Positions 34,911-45,761 of a stretch of 64,000 nucleotides of DNA are shown in pieces (positions within the stretch are counted from its first letter, which is position 1; every line of letters begins with the position of its first letter). The notes below the pieces were generated by a model, which had not been told where the DNA came from, made no database searches, and was given only the letters and a program-made list of their open reading frames with translations. Origin of the DNA: Pseudomonas mendocina. GTDB lineage: Bacteria > Pseudomonadota > Gammaproteobacteria > Pseudomonadales > Pseudomonadaceae. The translations under genes were made by a program, and so were the position numbers. The stretch is from the NCBI RefSeq assembly GCF_900636545.1, contig NZ_LR134290.1, positions 1,550,001-1,614,000 of the forward strand, read 5' to 3'.

Positions 34911-36405
34911 ATTTCAGCTGAATGGTCATGTTCGGCCCGGCCTCCAGCGGCGTGTCGTCGAACCAGCGGCTGGTCACCGTCTTGGTCTCGGTATAGAAGC
35001 GCACCGCCTGCTTGCCGTAAGCGTGCAGGTCGCCGTAGAACGAGCCCTTCCAGCCGGTGAAGGAGAAGAACGGCAATGGCACCGGGATCGGCACGTTGAT
35101 GCCCACCTGGCCAACTTCAATCGCATGCTGGAAATGCCGCGCAGCGCCGCCGGAGCGGGTGAACAGACTGGTGCCGTTGCCATAGGGGCTGGCATTGACC
35201 AGCGCGATGGCTTCTTCGAGGGTCTCGACCTCCATGCACACCAGCACCGGGCCGAAGATTTCCTCGCGGTACAGGCTCATCTCCGTCGTCACGTCACGGA
35301 ACAGCGTCGGGCCGACCCAGTTGCCGTTCGGGTAACCCTCGACCGCGCACTGCGAACCATCGAGCAGGCACTCGGCGCCTTCGGCCTTGCCTTGGTCGAT
35401 CAGGCGCAACACGCGCTGGCGCGCCTGCGGGCTGATCAGCGGGCCGTAGGCGGCACCGGTGTCCTGCCAGTGACCGGGGCGCAGTGTGGCCATCTGCGTC
35501 GCCAGCTCGTCGATCCATTGTTTCGAATCGCCGACGAACACCGCTACGCTGATCGCCATGCAGCGCTGGCCTGCGGCGCCGCAACTGGCACCGAGCAGGT
35601 TGCTGAGTACTTGATCTTTCGGCGCGTCGGGCATGATCACCATATGGTTCTTGGCGCCAGCGAAGGCCTGCACCCGTTTCAAATGCTGGGTGCCGGTGCG
35701 ATAGACGTGCTGGCCCACCGTTACCGAGCCGACGAAGGACACGGCGCGCACGAGCGGATGCACCAGCAGCGCATCGACCTGCTCACGCCCGCCATGCAGC
35801 ACCTGCAGCACGCCAGGCGGCGCTCCGGCCTCAAGGAACAGCTCTGCCAGGCGATTGGGGGTCATCGGGTCCTGTTCGGACGGTTTCAGGATGAAGGCGT
35901 TGCCGCAGGCGATGGCCAGCGGAAACATCCACAGCGGGATCATCGCCGGGAAGTTGAAAGGCGTGATGCCGACACATACGCCGAGCGGCTGGATCCAGCT
36001 GGCGGTGTCGATCTCGCGGGCGACGTTCTCCACCGTCTCGCCCATCATCAGGCTGGCGATGTTGGCGGCGTGCTCGGCCACTTCGATACCGCGCCACACA
36101 TCGCCCTTGGCATCGGCGAAGGTCTTGCCAGTTTCCTGCGCGAGAATTTCCGCCAGCTCATCGTGGTGTTCCTTGAGCAGATGCTGGTAGCGCAGCATCA
36201 GGCGGGCGCGTTCCGACACCGGCACCTCGCGCCAGGTGAGGAAGGCCTGTTGCCCACTGGCTACTGCGGTTTCGATCTCCTCGGTGGTGGCCTTGGGGGC
36301 GAGGGCGATCACTTCCTGGGTGGCCGGGTCGATGACTTCGATCAGGTCCGTGGCCTGGCTTTGCAGCCACTGGCCATCGATCAGTTGCGGGAGCGTGCGG
36401 GGCAT
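34909..36405 (-). CDS. mmsA: Methylmalonate-semialdehyde dehydrogenase (CoA-acylating) MmsA-like
   Basis: This 498-residue aldehyde dehydrogenase has NAD-binding [13 protein letters not shown], the Rossmann [10 protein letters not shown], and the active-site cysteine in GQRCMAIS. These are hallmarks of the CoA-dependent MMSDH subgroup. It would convert methylmalonate semialdehyde to propionyl-CoA, the last specific step of valine breakdown. It is transcribed divergently from an AraC-type regulator; a TATAAA-like -10 element is visible in the 124-base gap. Start ATG 36405 is preceded by AGGAGG. Confidence 0.92.
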   Translation of the reverse strand: MPRTLPQLIDGQWLQSQATDLIEVIDPATQEVIALAPKATTEEIETAVASGQQAFLTWREVPVSERARLMLRYQHLLKEHHDELAEILAQETGKTFADAKGDVWRGIEVAEHAANIASLMMGETVENVAREIDTASWIQPLGVCVGITPFNFPAMIPLWMFPLAIACGNAFILKPSEQDPMTPNRLAELFLEAGAPPGVLQVLHGGREQVDALLVHPLVRAVSFVGSVTVGQHVYRTGTQHLKRVQAFAGAKNHMVIMPDAPKDQVLSNLLGASCGAAGQRCMAISVAVFVGDSKQWIDELATQMATLRPGHWQDTGAAYGPLISPQARQRVLRLIDQGKAEGAECLLDGSQCAVEGYPNGNWVGPTLFRDVTTEMSLYREEIFGPVLVCMEVETLEEAIALVNASPYGNGTSLFTRSGGAARHFQHAIEVGQVGINVPIPVPLPFFSFTGWKGSFYGDLHAYGKQAVRFYTETKTVTSRWFDDTPLEAGPNMTIQLK

Positions 36406-36466
36406 GGGCGCCTCCTGTTGTTCTTGTATGGAGCCTTTATAGCCACTTCATGTCTGCTTGTGGATT

Positions 36467-36497
36467 GACGATCTTGGTCTTGAGATGGACGATCTTG
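36467..36497. promoter_or_regulatory. AraC-type direct-repeat operator between mmsA and mmsR
   Basis: GACGATCTTG occurs at 36467-36476 and again at 36488-36497. The 21-base period is two helical turns, typical of AraC-family operators. It sits just upstream of the mmsA -35 region. Confidence 0.6.
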
Positions 36498-36529
36498 TCA
36501 TTCGAATCGTCTTGGTGGAGGCGTCAGGC

Positions 36530-37411
36530 ATGGGGCAGCGAGTGGAAACCTCAAATTGGCCGCTGCCGCTCGGTGGACAACGCTTCATCACACCGCCGCG
36601 TCTGCGTCGGCTTCTGGCACGCCATGCGCTTAGCTCGGGCTGCTATCTCCTGGCCATGGGGTTTTATCCTGACGCAGCCGGCCATCAGATGCGGCGTCTG
36701 CAGCCGGACGATCATCTGCTGATCTATTGCCGCTCCGGCAGGGGCTGGTTGGAAACAGCGGATGGACGATTGGATGTCACTGCTGGCGATTTGCTGCTGC
36801 TGCCCAAGGCGATGCCGCATAGCTATGGTGCCGATGCGCAAAGCCCCTGGACGATCTATTGGGTGCACTTCGATGGCAGCTTCAGTGAGGATTTCCTGCT
36901 TCTGCTAGGCACGCAACCGTTGCGACGTATCGGTTTGCAGCCAAGGCTGATTGGCGACTTCGAGGCATTGCTGGGCCTGCAGCGGCAGGGGCTCAACGCC
37001 TTGCCTTTCATTCATGCCGCGCACCGTCTGCAGGCGATGCTCAGCTCGCTGGCGGTGCTGCCGGCGCGGGTCAATCTCAAGTCCGGGCGAGTGCTGGATA
37101 TCGAGGCGGTGCAGGCGGTGATGCGCGAGCATCTGCATGGCAGCCTTAACCTCGACGAACTGGCGGCGCAGTTCAAGCTGTCGCGCTTTCATTTCGCCAA
37201 GACCTACCGCGCGCTGACCGGCCATGCACCGATTCAGGACTTCATCCAGCTGAAGATGGCCCTGGCCTGCCGCTTGCTCGACCGCGGAGATATCGAGGTG
37301 CGCCAGGTCGCCGAGCAGCTTGGCTACGACGATCCCTATTACTTCTCACGGCTGTTTCGCAAGGTGGTGGGCATGGCGCCCAGTCATTACCGGGCACTGC
37401 ACCAGGGGTAA
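36530..37411 (+). CDS. mmsR: AraC-family transcriptional activator, MmsR-like
   Basis: This 293-residue regulator has an N-terminal cupin-like effector domain (residues 40-150, around LLIYCRSGRGWLETADG) and two helix-turn-helix motifs at the C-terminus (LNLDELAAQFKLSRFHFAKTY and VRQVAEQLGYDDPYYFSRLF, each given within 21 residues in two parts: LNLDELAAQF, KLSRFHFAKTY). The start at 36530 has GGAGG 8 bases upstream; earlier in-frame starts would overlap the direct-repeat operator. It probably activates the divergent mmsA operon in response to valine or 3-hydroxyisobutyrate, as MmsR does in P. aeruginosa (known). PA0748 is the positional equivalent. Confidence 0.82.
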   Translation: MGQRVETSNWPLPLGGQRFITPPRLRRLLARHALSSGCYLLAMGFYPDAAGHQMRRLQPDDHLLIYCRSGRGWLETADGRLDVTAGDLLLLPKAMPHSYGADAQSPWTIYWVHFDGSFSEDFLLLLGTQPLRRIGLQPRLIGDFEALLGLQRQGLNALPFIHAAHRLQAMLSSLAVLPARVNLKSGRVLDIEAVQAVMREHLHGSLNLDELAAQFKLSRFHFAKTYRALTGHAPIQDFIQLKMALACRLLDRGDIEVRQVAEQLGYDDPYYFSRLFRKVVGMAPSHYRALHQG

Positions 37412-37419
37412 CGAGGGCG

Positions 37420-38232
37420 TCAGGCGAGCAGGCGCTTCCACAGTTGCAGTTCGCCGGCCAACTCCTGCCTCAGCTCGGCGAGCGGTTGTTCCAGACCGAG
37501 CTTTGCCTGCGCCGGCAGCGGCTCGTCCTGGGACCGGTTCGCCTGCAGGGCGCTGGCGAGCAGGACCAGATCCGCCAGGTCGGCCACGCCGTCATGCTGG
37601 CGTTGCCATTGACCGTAGAGGCGGGTGGATTCGATGACCGCTGAAGGCAACTGCCAGCGCGTGAGGATCAGAGCGCCGAGGTCCCCCGACAGTCGTTCGC
37701 ACAGTTCGTGCAGCGTATCGCCATCGCGTGGCACGTCCGGCCAGTGCTCCAGCTCCGAGAGCAGTGGCAGGCTGCCGATGTCCTGCAACAGACCGCCGAG
37801 CATGGCGTCGTCCAGCGACAGTCCAGTGCGCTGCGCCAATACCGCGCAGTAGGCGGCGCGCTCCCGTGCGCTGCGCCAGCGAGTCCGAAAGGCCTGCTGC
37901 AGGGCCGGTTCGGTGCTGGTGAACAGATTCTGCAGACTGAAGCCCAGCACCAGATCGGCCAACTGTCGGGTGCCGAGGCGGCCCAGCAGTTCGCGCAGCG
38001 AGCTGCACGCACGATCACCGCGCAGCAGGGGGGTGTTGGAGAATTGCATCAGGTACGCGGCCAGCGGCGGATCCCCGTTAATCACGCGGGTCAGCTGTTC
38101 CAGCGAAGTGCGTGGATCCTCCAGCAGCTTTTTGATGCGTACGGCTGCTTCGGGCATTTGCGGAATTCTGGCCTCGCCCTTCAGGAAGCGATTGAGCAGT
38201 GCCATGCGCAGGGTGTCGGCAGTGGTTGGCAT
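37420..38232 (-). CDS. HDOD-domain protein
   Basis: This 270-residue cytoplasmic protein has an HDOD fold, an HD-like domain without the metal-binding His-Asp pair. Typical stretches are IPQMPEAAVRIKKLLEDP, LEQLTRVINGDPPLAAYLM and LGGLLQDIGSLPLLSE. HDOD proteins act in signal transduction and RNA/motility regulation, but without fused output domains a specific role cannot be given. It converges with mmsR (8-base gap) and lies back-to-back with ung. PA0749-like in position. Confidence 0.8.
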   Translation of the reverse strand: MPTTADTLRMALLNRFLKGEARIPQMPEAAVRIKKLLEDPRTSLEQLTRVINGDPPLAAYLMQFSNTPLLRGDRACSSLRELLGRLGTRQLADLVLGFSLQNLFTSTEPALQQAFRTRWRSARERAAYCAVLAQRTGLSLDDAMLGGLLQDIGSLPLLSELEHWPDVPRDGDTLHELCERLSGDLGALILTRWQLPSAVIESTRLYGQWQRQHDGVADLADLVLLASALQANRSQDEPLPAQAKLGLEQPLAELRQELAGELQLWKRLLA

Positions 38233-38372
38233 CGTCTTCGAGTCCGTTCACGGTGGCTATGATCGAAAGGCTAGCAAAGCATCTCGACGCGTGCCGGGCT
38301 GGCCTTTCTTGACTTGCGGCAACCCCTTCTCTAGCGTGCCTGCTCTTGTGGAAAACCAGGCAGGAAAAGCGC

Positions 38373-39062
38373 ATGACCGAAGATCGCATCAAACTCGAAG
38401 CCAGCTGGAAGGAAGCGCTGCGCGAGGAGTTCGACAAGCCCTACATGAAGGAGCTGCGCGAGTTCCTGCGGGCAGAGAAGGCGGCTGGCAAGGAAATCTA
38501 CCCGCCGGGTCCGCTGATCTTCAATGCGCTCAATTCCACGCCGCTTGATCAGGTCAAGGTGGTGATCATCGGACAGGACCCCTACCACGGCCCGGGCCAG
38601 GCGCACGGCTTGTGCTTCTCGGTGCAGCCGGGCGTGCAAACGCCGCCGTCGCTGGTGAATATCTACAAGGAGCTCAAGCGCGATCTCAATATCGACATCC
38701 CGGCCCACGGTTATCTGCAGAGTTGGGCCGACCAGGGCGTGTTGCTGCTCAACACGTCCCTGACCGTGGAACGTGCCAATGCCGGCTCGCACGCGAACAA
38801 GGGCTGGCAGTTCTTTACCGACCGGGTGATCGAAGTGGTCAGTGAACATCAGCCCAAGCTGGTGTTCCTGCTCTGGGGTAGCCACGCGCAGAGCAAGCAG
38901 CGTCTGATCGACCCGACCAAGCACCTAGTGCTGCGCTCGCCGCACCCGTCTCCGCTGTCCGCGCATCGTGGCTTCATCGGCAATGGTCATTTCAGTCGCT
39001 GCAACCAGTTCCTCAGCCAGAACGGTATGACTCCCATCGACTGGCAGTTGCCACCGCTTTGA
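38373..39062 (+). CDS. ung: Uracil-DNA glycosylase, family 1
   Basis: This 229-residue base-excision-repair enzyme removes uracil from DNA. Motifs: water-activating [13 protein letters not shown] (Asp69), [15 protein letters not shown], and the minor-groove loop [13 protein letters not shown] with the catalytic His. Size agrees with E. coli Ung (229). The start ATG 38373 has a GGAAA site 5 bases upstream; an upstream in-frame Met lacks one. Monocistronic by context. Confidence 0.97.
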   Translation: MTEDRIKLEASWKEALREEFDKPYMKELREFLRAEKAAGKEIYPPGPLIFNALNSTPLDQVKVVIIGQDPYHGPGQAHGLCFSVQPGVQTPPSLVNIYKELKRDLNIDIPAHGYLQSWADQGVLLLNTSLTVERANAGSHANKGWQFFTDRVIEVVSEHQPKLVFLLWGSHAQSKQRLIDPTKHLVLRSPHPSPLSAHRGFIGNGHFSRCNQFLSQNGMTPIDWQLPPL

Positions 39063-39071
39063 CGAGGCGCT

Positions 39072-39932
39072 TCAGCGCTGCGCCACTGACTGATCAGACG
39101 TGCACTGTTGCGCAGCCAGGTCGCTGTGCAGACTTTGCAGGCGCTGGTCAGCACGCGCCATCTGGCGCGAGTCGGCTTGAGTGACCAGGTCGACGATCAT
39201 CTCCGCCATGGCCTGGCGATTTTTCTCATAACTGGCCTGATAGGCGCTGGTGTAGAAACGTTCGCGTTGTTGCAGCAGGGCGGTCATGCGTGCGGCGAAG
39301 TCATCGCCGCGACGAACCTCCAGTGTTTCACGCAGCGCCTGTTGCCAGGCCAGGCGGTTATCCATCCACACCTGATTCTGTTCACCCAGGCTGTGCGCCC
39401 AGCGCTGCACACGGTCGCGCTGCTCGGTATTGAGGTCGCCAAACCAGGGTTGCAGACGCTCCTCCATGCGCTCGGCGCGCCGGTCGATCTGCTCCTGCAG
39501 CGGCGCCTCGAGGAATTCCTCGCGCAGCTTGGCGTTCTGCTCGTCCAGTGATGCCAATAGCTGATCGACCTGGCGCGGGCTGAGACCGCGCAGCAACTCG
39601 ATGGCGCTGGGGGTGACTTCCACGGCGATACGCTGCATGGCCTGCTCGAATTCGGCCAGTTGGCTAGCCATCAGCTCGCTGTCCTGGTTGCTCATTGCCT
39701 GCTGAGTGCGCTGTAGCCAGTCCAGATAACGCGGCAGCTCGGTGCTACAGTGCCAGGCCAGGTGCTCCTGCAATTGGGGTTTGAGCCAGGCGCTCTGCTC
39801 GCTGGTTAGCGCCACGTAATCGTTGAGCTTCCAGGGAATCAGCCAGTCGAGATTGCGGTAGGCCAGGCCGACACGGCTGCATGCGCTCAGCAGCAAGGTG
39901 GTGACCAGTAGCAGCAGCAGGGATTTGCGCAT
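39072..39932 (-). CDS. DUF6279-family lipoprotein
   Basis: This 286-residue lipoprotein starts with MRKSLLLLLVTTLLLSAC, with lipobox LSAC and acylated Cys18. The mature part is highly helical and rich in Gln, Arg and Glu. It contains the motif VGLAYRNLDWLIPWKLNDYV typical of this pseudomonad lipoprotein family (split: VGLAYRNLDWL, IPWKLNDYV). It probably faces the periplasm from the outer membrane. Function unknown. It converges with ung with a 9-base gap; the longer upstream frame was rejected in favour of the lipoprotein start. Confidence 0.82.
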   Translation of the reverse strand: MRKSLLLLLVTTLLLSACSRVGLAYRNLDWLIPWKLNDYVALTSEQSAWLKPQLQEHLAWHCSTELPRYLDWLQRTQQAMSNQDSELMASQLAEFEQAMQRIAVEVTPSAIELLRGLSPRQVDQLLASLDEQNAKLREEFLEAPLQEQIDRRAERMEERLQPWFGDLNTEQRDRVQRWAHSLGEQNQVWMDNRLAWQQALRETLEVRRGDDFAARMTALLQQRERFYTSAYQASYEKNRQAMAEMIVDLVTQADSRQMARADQRLQSLHSDLAAQQCTSDQSVAQR

Positions 39933-40043
39933 GTACGCAGTCTCGCGAGGACAGATTCCCTTGAGACTAATACGCGTCGAACATGGCGCAAGAGGGCGGA
40001 AATATTCGCTTAAGACTTCTGTGAAGCGGGCTTGCGGAGCACG

Positions 40044-40072
40044 GATAAAAAGAAACCGCCCCGAAGGGCGGT
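40044..40072 (-). terminator. Rho-independent terminator of the liv/bra operon
   Basis: On the minus strand AACCGCCC-TTCGG-GGCGGTT-type hairpin (40054-40072) is followed by TTTCTTTTTA, 21 bases after the livF stop. Confidence 0.88.
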
Positions 40073-40092
40073 TCCGATCTCGCGGTCTGCGC

Positions 40093-40794
40093 TTAGCCGC
40101 CGAGGTAGGCGTCGCGTACCTTGGGGTCACTGAGCAGCTCTTCACCGCTACCCTGCATGACGATATGGCCGTTCTCCAGCACATAGCCACGGTCGGCCAG
40201 CTTCAGCGCCTGGTTGGCGTTCTGCTCGACCAGGAACACGGTCACACCGTCCTTGCGCAGTTGTTCGATGATGTCGAAGATCTGCTGGATGATGATCGGC
40301 GCCAGACCCAGCGACGGCTCGTCGAGCAGCAGCAGATTGGGCTTGCTCATCAATGCACGGCCGATGGCGAGCATCTGCTGTTCACCACCGCTCATGGTGC
40401 CGGCGCGCTGAGCGAAGCGTTCCTTCAGGCGCGGAAACAGGTGCAGGACCTTGTCCAGTTGCTCCTGATTGTCCGCTTTGTCACCGAAGAAACCGCCCAT
40501 GGCCAGGTTTTCCTCGACGGTCAGACGGGCGAACACGCGACGGCCTTCCGGCACGATGGCGATGCTCTTGCGCATGATCTCGGGAGTGTCCATGCCCACC
40601 AGTTCTTCACCCAGGTAGCGGATGCTGCCACTGGTGGCGCGCGGGTTGCCGCACAGGGTCATCAGCAGGGTCGACTTGCCGGCACCGTTGGCGCCGATCA
40701 GGGTGACGATCTCGCCTTTCTGCACTTCGATGCTGACATCGTGCAGGGCCTGGATCTTGCCGTAGAAGGTTGAGACGTTGTTGAAGCTCAGCAT
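40093..40794 (-). CDS. livF: Branched-chain amino-acid ABC transporter ATPase LivF/BraG
   Basis: This 233-residue ATPase has Walker A GANGAGKST, signature SGGEQQM and Walker B LLLLDEPSLGLAP. It forms the ATPase pair with LivG and energises high-affinity Leu/Ile/Val uptake. The operon order braC-livH-livM-livG-livF is the canonical P. aeruginosa bra order. It is the last gene before an intrinsic terminator. Confidence 0.95.
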   Translation of the reverse strand: MLSFNNVSTFYGKIQALHDVSIEVQKGEIVTLIGANGAGKSTLLMTLCGNPRATSGSIRYLGEELVGMDTPEIMRKSIAIVPEGRRVFARLTVEENLAMGGFFGDKADNQEQLDKVLHLFPRLKERFAQRAGTMSGGEQQMLAIGRALMSKPNLLLLDEPSLGLAPIIIQQIFDIIEQLRKDGVTVFLVEQNANQALKLADRGYVLENGHIVMQGSGEELLSDPKVRDAYLGG

Positions 40795-40797
40795 GGA

Positions 40798-41565
40798 TTA
40801 CGCCTCCCCCAGATAGGCTTTGATCACGTCCGGGTTGTTGCGGATCTGCTCCGGCGTACCGTCGGCCAGGGGGGTGCCCTGGTTGATCACGTAGATGTGG
40901 TCGGAAATGGTCATCACCAGCTTCATGTCGTGCTCGATCAGCAGCACGGTGACATTGTGCTGGTCACGCAACATGCCGATCAGCGCCTTGAGGTCTTCGG
41001 TTTCGCGCGGGTTGAGGCCCGCAGCCGGCTCGTCGAGCATCAGGATGCTCGGGCGCGTCATCATGCAACGGGCGATTTCCAGGCGGCGCTGCTGACCGTA
41101 GGCCAGGGTGCCGGCGCTGCGGTTGGCGAAGTCGACCAGGTCGACCTGTTCCAGCCAGTAGGCTGCGTACTCCATGGCCTCGCGCTCGCTGCGGCGAAAG
41201 CCTGGGGTCTTGAACAGACCGGCCAGGTAGCCTGTGTTCAAGTGACGATGTTGTGCCACCAGTAGGTTCTCAACCGCGGTCATGTCCTTGAACAGACGCA
41301 CGTTCTGGAAGGTCCGCACCACGCCCTTGCGGGCGATCCTGTGGCCCGGCAGGCCCTCGATCGCCTCACCGTTGAGGCGGATGCTGCCGGAGCTTGGCTG
41401 GTAGAAACCGGTCAGGCAGTTGAATACGGTGGTCTTGCCGGCACCGTTCGGGCCGATCATCGATACCACCTGCTTTTCCTTGACGTTCAGGCCCACCCCG
41501 TTGACGGCCAGCAGGCCGCCGAAACGCATGGACAGGCCGCTTACTTCGAGAATCGTGCGGCTCAT
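40798..41565 (-). CDS. livG: Branched-chain amino-acid ABC transporter ATPase LivG/BraF
   Basis: This 255-residue ATPase has Walker [10 protein letters not shown], the LivG-specific long insert after [10 protein letters not shown], Walker [15 protein letters not shown] and the signature region with [11 protein letters not shown] in place of a classic LSGGQ. The latter is normal for LivG. It overlaps livM by 4 bases (ATGA) and leaves a 3-base gap before livF. Partner of LivF in the transporter dimer. Confidence 0.95.
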   Translation of the reverse strand: MSRTILEVSGLSMRFGGLLAVNGVGLNVKEKQVVSMIGPNGAGKTTVFNCLTGFYQPSSGSIRLNGEAIEGLPGHRIARKGVVRTFQNVRLFKDMTAVENLLVAQHRHLNTGYLAGLFKTPGFRRSEREAMEYAAYWLEQVDLVDFANRSAGTLAYGQQRRLEIARCMMTRPSILMLDEPAAGLNPRETEDLKALIGMLRDQHNVTVLLIEHDMKLVMTISDHIYVINQGTPLADGTPEQIRNNPDVIKAYLGEA

Positions 41566-42817
41566 CGCTTCAGCTCCAGGTGGGGACGTTGCATCGGCAG
41601 CAACCCTTGCGGGCGCCAGACCATCATGAAGATCATGACCAGACCGAAGATCAGCATGCGGTACTCGCTCAACTCACGCATCTCCTGCAGCATCACCATG
41701 ACGATGGCAGCGAGGATCACGCCGAGCTGCGAGCCCATGCCGCCAAGCACCACGATGGCGAGGATCATCGCCGACTCGATGAAGGTGAACGACTCCGGGG
41801 TCACCAGGCCCTGACGAGCCGCAAAGAAGCTGCCGGCGAAACCGGCCAGGCTGGCGCCGATGGTGAAGGCCGAGAGCTTGATCACGGTCGGGTTCAGGCC
41901 CAGCGCGCGGCAGGCAATCTCGTCTTCACGCAAGGCTTCCCAGGCGCGGCCGATTGGCATGCGCAGCAGGCGGTTGACCAGAAACAGCGTCAGCAGCACC
42001 AGCAGCAGGGCGATCAGGTAGAGGAATATCACCTTGTACTGCGAGTTGTAGGCCATCTCGAAGTAGCCGTGGAAGGTCGGCATGTCCGCCGGCACGCGAC
42101 GCTCGAAGGACAGGCCGAATAGGGTCGGCTTGTTCTCGTTGGCGATGCTCAGGCCATTGGGGCCGCCGGTCAGGTCGGTCAGGTTGCGCAGCAGGATGCG
42201 GATGATCTCACCAAAGCCGAGGGTGACGATGGCCAGGTAGTCACCGCGCAGGCGCAGCACCGGGAAACCGAGCAGGAAGCCGAACAGCGCCGCCATCATG
42301 CCGGCCAGCGGCAGGCAGATCCAGAAGCCCAGGCCGAAGTAGTGGGCGAGGATCGCGTAGCTGTAGGCGCCAACGGCGTAGAAGCCGACGTAACCCAGAT
42401 CGAGCAGGCCGGCGAGGCCCACCACGATGTTCAGGCCAAGGCCGAGCATCACGTAGATCAGGATCAGCGTGGCGATGTCCACCGCCCCGCGGCTGGCGAA
42501 GAACGGCCATACCAGGGCCACCATGACCATTGCCAGAATGATCCAGCGTTGGGTGGAGGGCAGGGTGAGGAAGTTGCCGAGCTGGCCGGAACCGCTAGGT
42601 AGTCTCGGGCGTTTGGCCCAAGCCGGAGTGATGCGATCACGCAGCAATTGCCAGAGGAAGATCAGCGTAGCAGCGCCGCCAATGCACCAGAGTTCGAAGG
42701 CGGTGGCGCCTTCGACACGCAGGCTGATACCGACGGTGCTGAGCTTCAGGCCCAATACGGGGTAGGAGATGATCAGCACCAGCAAGGCGCTGAAGATCGC
42801 GGATTTGAGGTTACGGC

Positions 42818-42821
<4 letters not shown>
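41562..42821 (-). CDS. livM: Branched-chain amino-acid ABC transporter permease LivM/BraE
   Basis: This 419-residue inner-membrane permease has about ten hydrophobic segments. It carries the family core [28 protein letters not shown] (split: [28 protein letters not shown]) and the cytoplasmic coupling region [22 protein letters not shown] seen as [14 protein letters not shown]. Length fits the BraE type with an N-terminal extension. It is coupled by 4-base overlaps on both sides. Confidence 0.94.
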
Positions 42822-43741
<920 letters not shown>

Positions 43742-43816
43742 TGCCTAACTCCTGGGCGCTTGCGTAAAGCGGCGCTTGTGGCGCAGCGCGAGGCCGGAAT
43801 TCTTCTAATGAACAAA

Positions 43817-43835
43817 GCCCACTGCAGCAGTGGGC
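43817..43835 (-). terminator. Attenuator-like hairpin between braC and livH
   Basis: GCCCACT-GCAGC-AGTGGGC is followed on the minus strand by TTTGTTCATT. Placed 100 bases after the braC stop, it probably lets part of transcription pass, so the binding protein is made in excess over the membrane parts, as is usual for such operons. Confidence 0.6.
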
Positions 43836-43934
43836 TCTGGGTTAAGAACCTGTTCATGAGCTGCTACGCATGGCGCCCGTCGGGTTAATGGCGGGCGCTA
43901 GCACGCTAGCTCATGAGTCAGCTCTTCGGCGGGG

Positions 43935-45053
43935 TTACTTGGCTTCGGACTTGGTGCCGTCCTGGTGCCACTCGTACACCACGAAGCTGAAGTCCTTCAG
44001 GTCGCCCTTCTCGTCAAAGGCCAGGGTGCCGGTGGGGGTTTCGAAGCTATTGGAGCGCAGTGCAGCTGCTACCTTGGCAGTATCGGTATCGCCGGCTTTC
44101 TCGATGCCTTCGGCGATGACTTGAACGGCAGCGTAGGCCGGGAACACGAACGGACCGCTCGGGTCTTCGTTCTTGGCCTTGAACGCCTCGACCAGTGCCT
44201 TGTTCTTCGGATCCTGGTCGAAGGACTTCGGCAGGGTCACCAGCAGGCCTTCGGAGGCCGGGCCGGCGATAGCCGAGATTTCCTTGTTACCCACGCCTTC
44301 CGGACCCATGAACTTGACGTTCAGGCCGCGCTCTTTGGTCTGGCGCAGCAGCAGGCCCAGCTCCGGGTGGTAGCCGCCGTAGTAGACGAAGTCGACACCG
44401 GCCTGGTTGAGCTTGGCGATCAGTGCGGAGAAGTCCTTGTCGCCGGCGTTGATGCCCTCGAACATGGCGACTTTCACGCCTTTGCTTTCCAGGGTCTGCT
44501 TGACTGCAGTGGCGATACCTTCGCCGTACTGCTGCTTGTCATGGATGACAGCAACGGTCTTCGGCTTGATGTGGTCGGCGATGAAGTTGCCGGCGGTCGG
44601 GCCTTGCAGGCTGTCCAGGCCGATGGTGCGGAAGACCAGTTCGTAACCGCGGGAGGTGATGTCCGGGCTGGTCGACGCCGCGGTAATCATCAGGATGCCT
44701 TCGTCTTCATAGATGTCGGACGCCGGCTGAGTGGAGCTGGAGCACAGGTGGCCAACGACGAACTTGACGCCATCGTTGACGATCTTGTTGGCAACGGCAA
44801 CGGCCTGCTTAGGATCACACGCGTCGTCGTAGACCACACCTTCGAGCTGGGCGCCATTCACGCCGCCGGCCTTGTTGATCTGTTCGATGGCCATCTTGGC
44901 GCCGATGAATTGCATATCACCGTACTGAGCAACCGCACCGGTTACCGGACCGGCCAGGCCGATCTTGATATTGTCGGCCGCCATCGAATAGCTGGCCGCC
45001 CCCGCCAGTGCAATTGCCGCGAACAGCTTGGAAATCTGCTTAGCCTTGTTCAT
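43935..45053 (-). CDS. braC: Leu/Ile/Val-binding periplasmic protein BraC
   Basis: This 372-residue type I periplasmic-binding protein has a signal peptide (residues 1-26, MNKAKQISKL..., cut after SMA). The mature start IKIGLAGPVTGAVAQYGDMQ and the motif VGHLCSSSTQPASDIYEDEG mark the LIV-binding family. It delivers branched-chain amino acids and possibly alanine or threonine to LivHM. Length equals known BraC (373 in P. aeruginosa, from memory). First gene of the operon. Confidence 0.95.
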   Translation of the reverse strand: MNKAKQISKLFAAIALAGAASYSMAADNIKIGLAGPVTGAVAQYGDMQFIGAKMAIEQINKAGGVNGAQLEGVVYDDACDPKQAVAVANKIVNDGVKFVVGHLCSSSTQPASDIYEDEGILMITAASTSPDITSRGYELVFRTIGLDSLQGPTAGNFIADHIKPKTVAVIHDKQQYGEGIATAVKQTLESKGVKVAMFEGINAGDKDFSALIAKLNQAGVDFVYYGGYHPELGLLLRQTKERGLNVKFMGPEGVGNKEISAIAGPASEGLLVTLPKSFDQDPKNKALVEAFKAKNEDPSGPFVFPAYAAVQVIAEGIEKAGDTDTAKVAAALRSNSFETPTGTLAFDEKGDLKDFSFVVYEWHQDGTKSEAK

Positions 45054-45348
45054 GAGTGCTCCACTCTTATGTTTTTCGTTGTTGTAGTTCTTGCGGCCGA
45101 AGCTGCAGAACCGGGTCTGTGACCCCGGTAATGCCCCCGGCAACTGTACCGGAACAGTGTAGAGCGCGGATTTGCGCCTTGAAAAGCCGGCAGCTGGAGG
45201 CGAAACACGGAGTTGTCGCTAAATTGCAAGGAATGTATAGAAAAACGGCGTGGCCTGGTTCCGTTGGCGAGCGTCGTGCGGTTGCCAGGGCAGTTGCCGA
45301 CGCTATCATTGCGCGCCTGCATCTAAAACCAACGAAACGGGACACACC

Positions 45349-45666
45349 ATGACGGACCAATCTAGCACCCTCTATGCCAAGCTGCTCGGCGAGACAGCGC
45401 CGATTCGCTGGCAGGAACTGCAGCCGTTCTTCGCTCGTGGTGCGTTGCTCTGGGTCGAGGGCAGCCAGGACCTGGTGGCGGTCGCACAGGCCGTGGCCGA
45501 GAATGATCAGACTCGTGTTGCGCAGTGGATGAACCAGGGCCTGCTGAGCAAGTTCGAAGATGCGCGTGCCGAGGACCTCCTTACGCGTGACCCGCAACTG
45601 TGGGCTGTGGTGGTCGCTCCCTGGGTGCTGGTACAGGAAAGGGCAGGGGATTCGGTCCTGCACTGA
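45349..45666 (+). CDS. DUF2288-family protein
   Basis: This 105-residue soluble protein has the family pattern YAKLLGETAPIRWQELQPFF and ARGALLWVEGSQDLV. Role unknown; the fold is likely a small all-helical regulator. ATG 45349 is chosen because the preceding in-frame codons overlap the promoter region. It shares a divergent upstream region with braC, in which TATCAT-like -10 sequences can be seen. Monocistronic or paired with the next gene 95 bases on. Confidence 0.78.
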   Translation: MTDQSSTLYAKLLGETAPIRWQELQPFFARGALLWVEGSQDLVAVAQAVAENDQTRVAQWMNQGLLSKFEDARAEDLLTRDPQLWAVVVAPWVLVQERAGDSVLH

Positions 45667-45761
45667 AAGGGTGCGTGCAGGGCTGCAGATAGCGGACTAG
45701 ACTCTTCGGACGCTCCCGTCAGGGAGCACCACGCAGTGTTACGGCAAAAGGAGAGAGCCTC

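Noticed and set aside
36485..36529. Earlier start for the AraC regulator
   Set aside because: It would place coding sequence over the direct-repeat operator and lacks the GGAGG site found before 36530.
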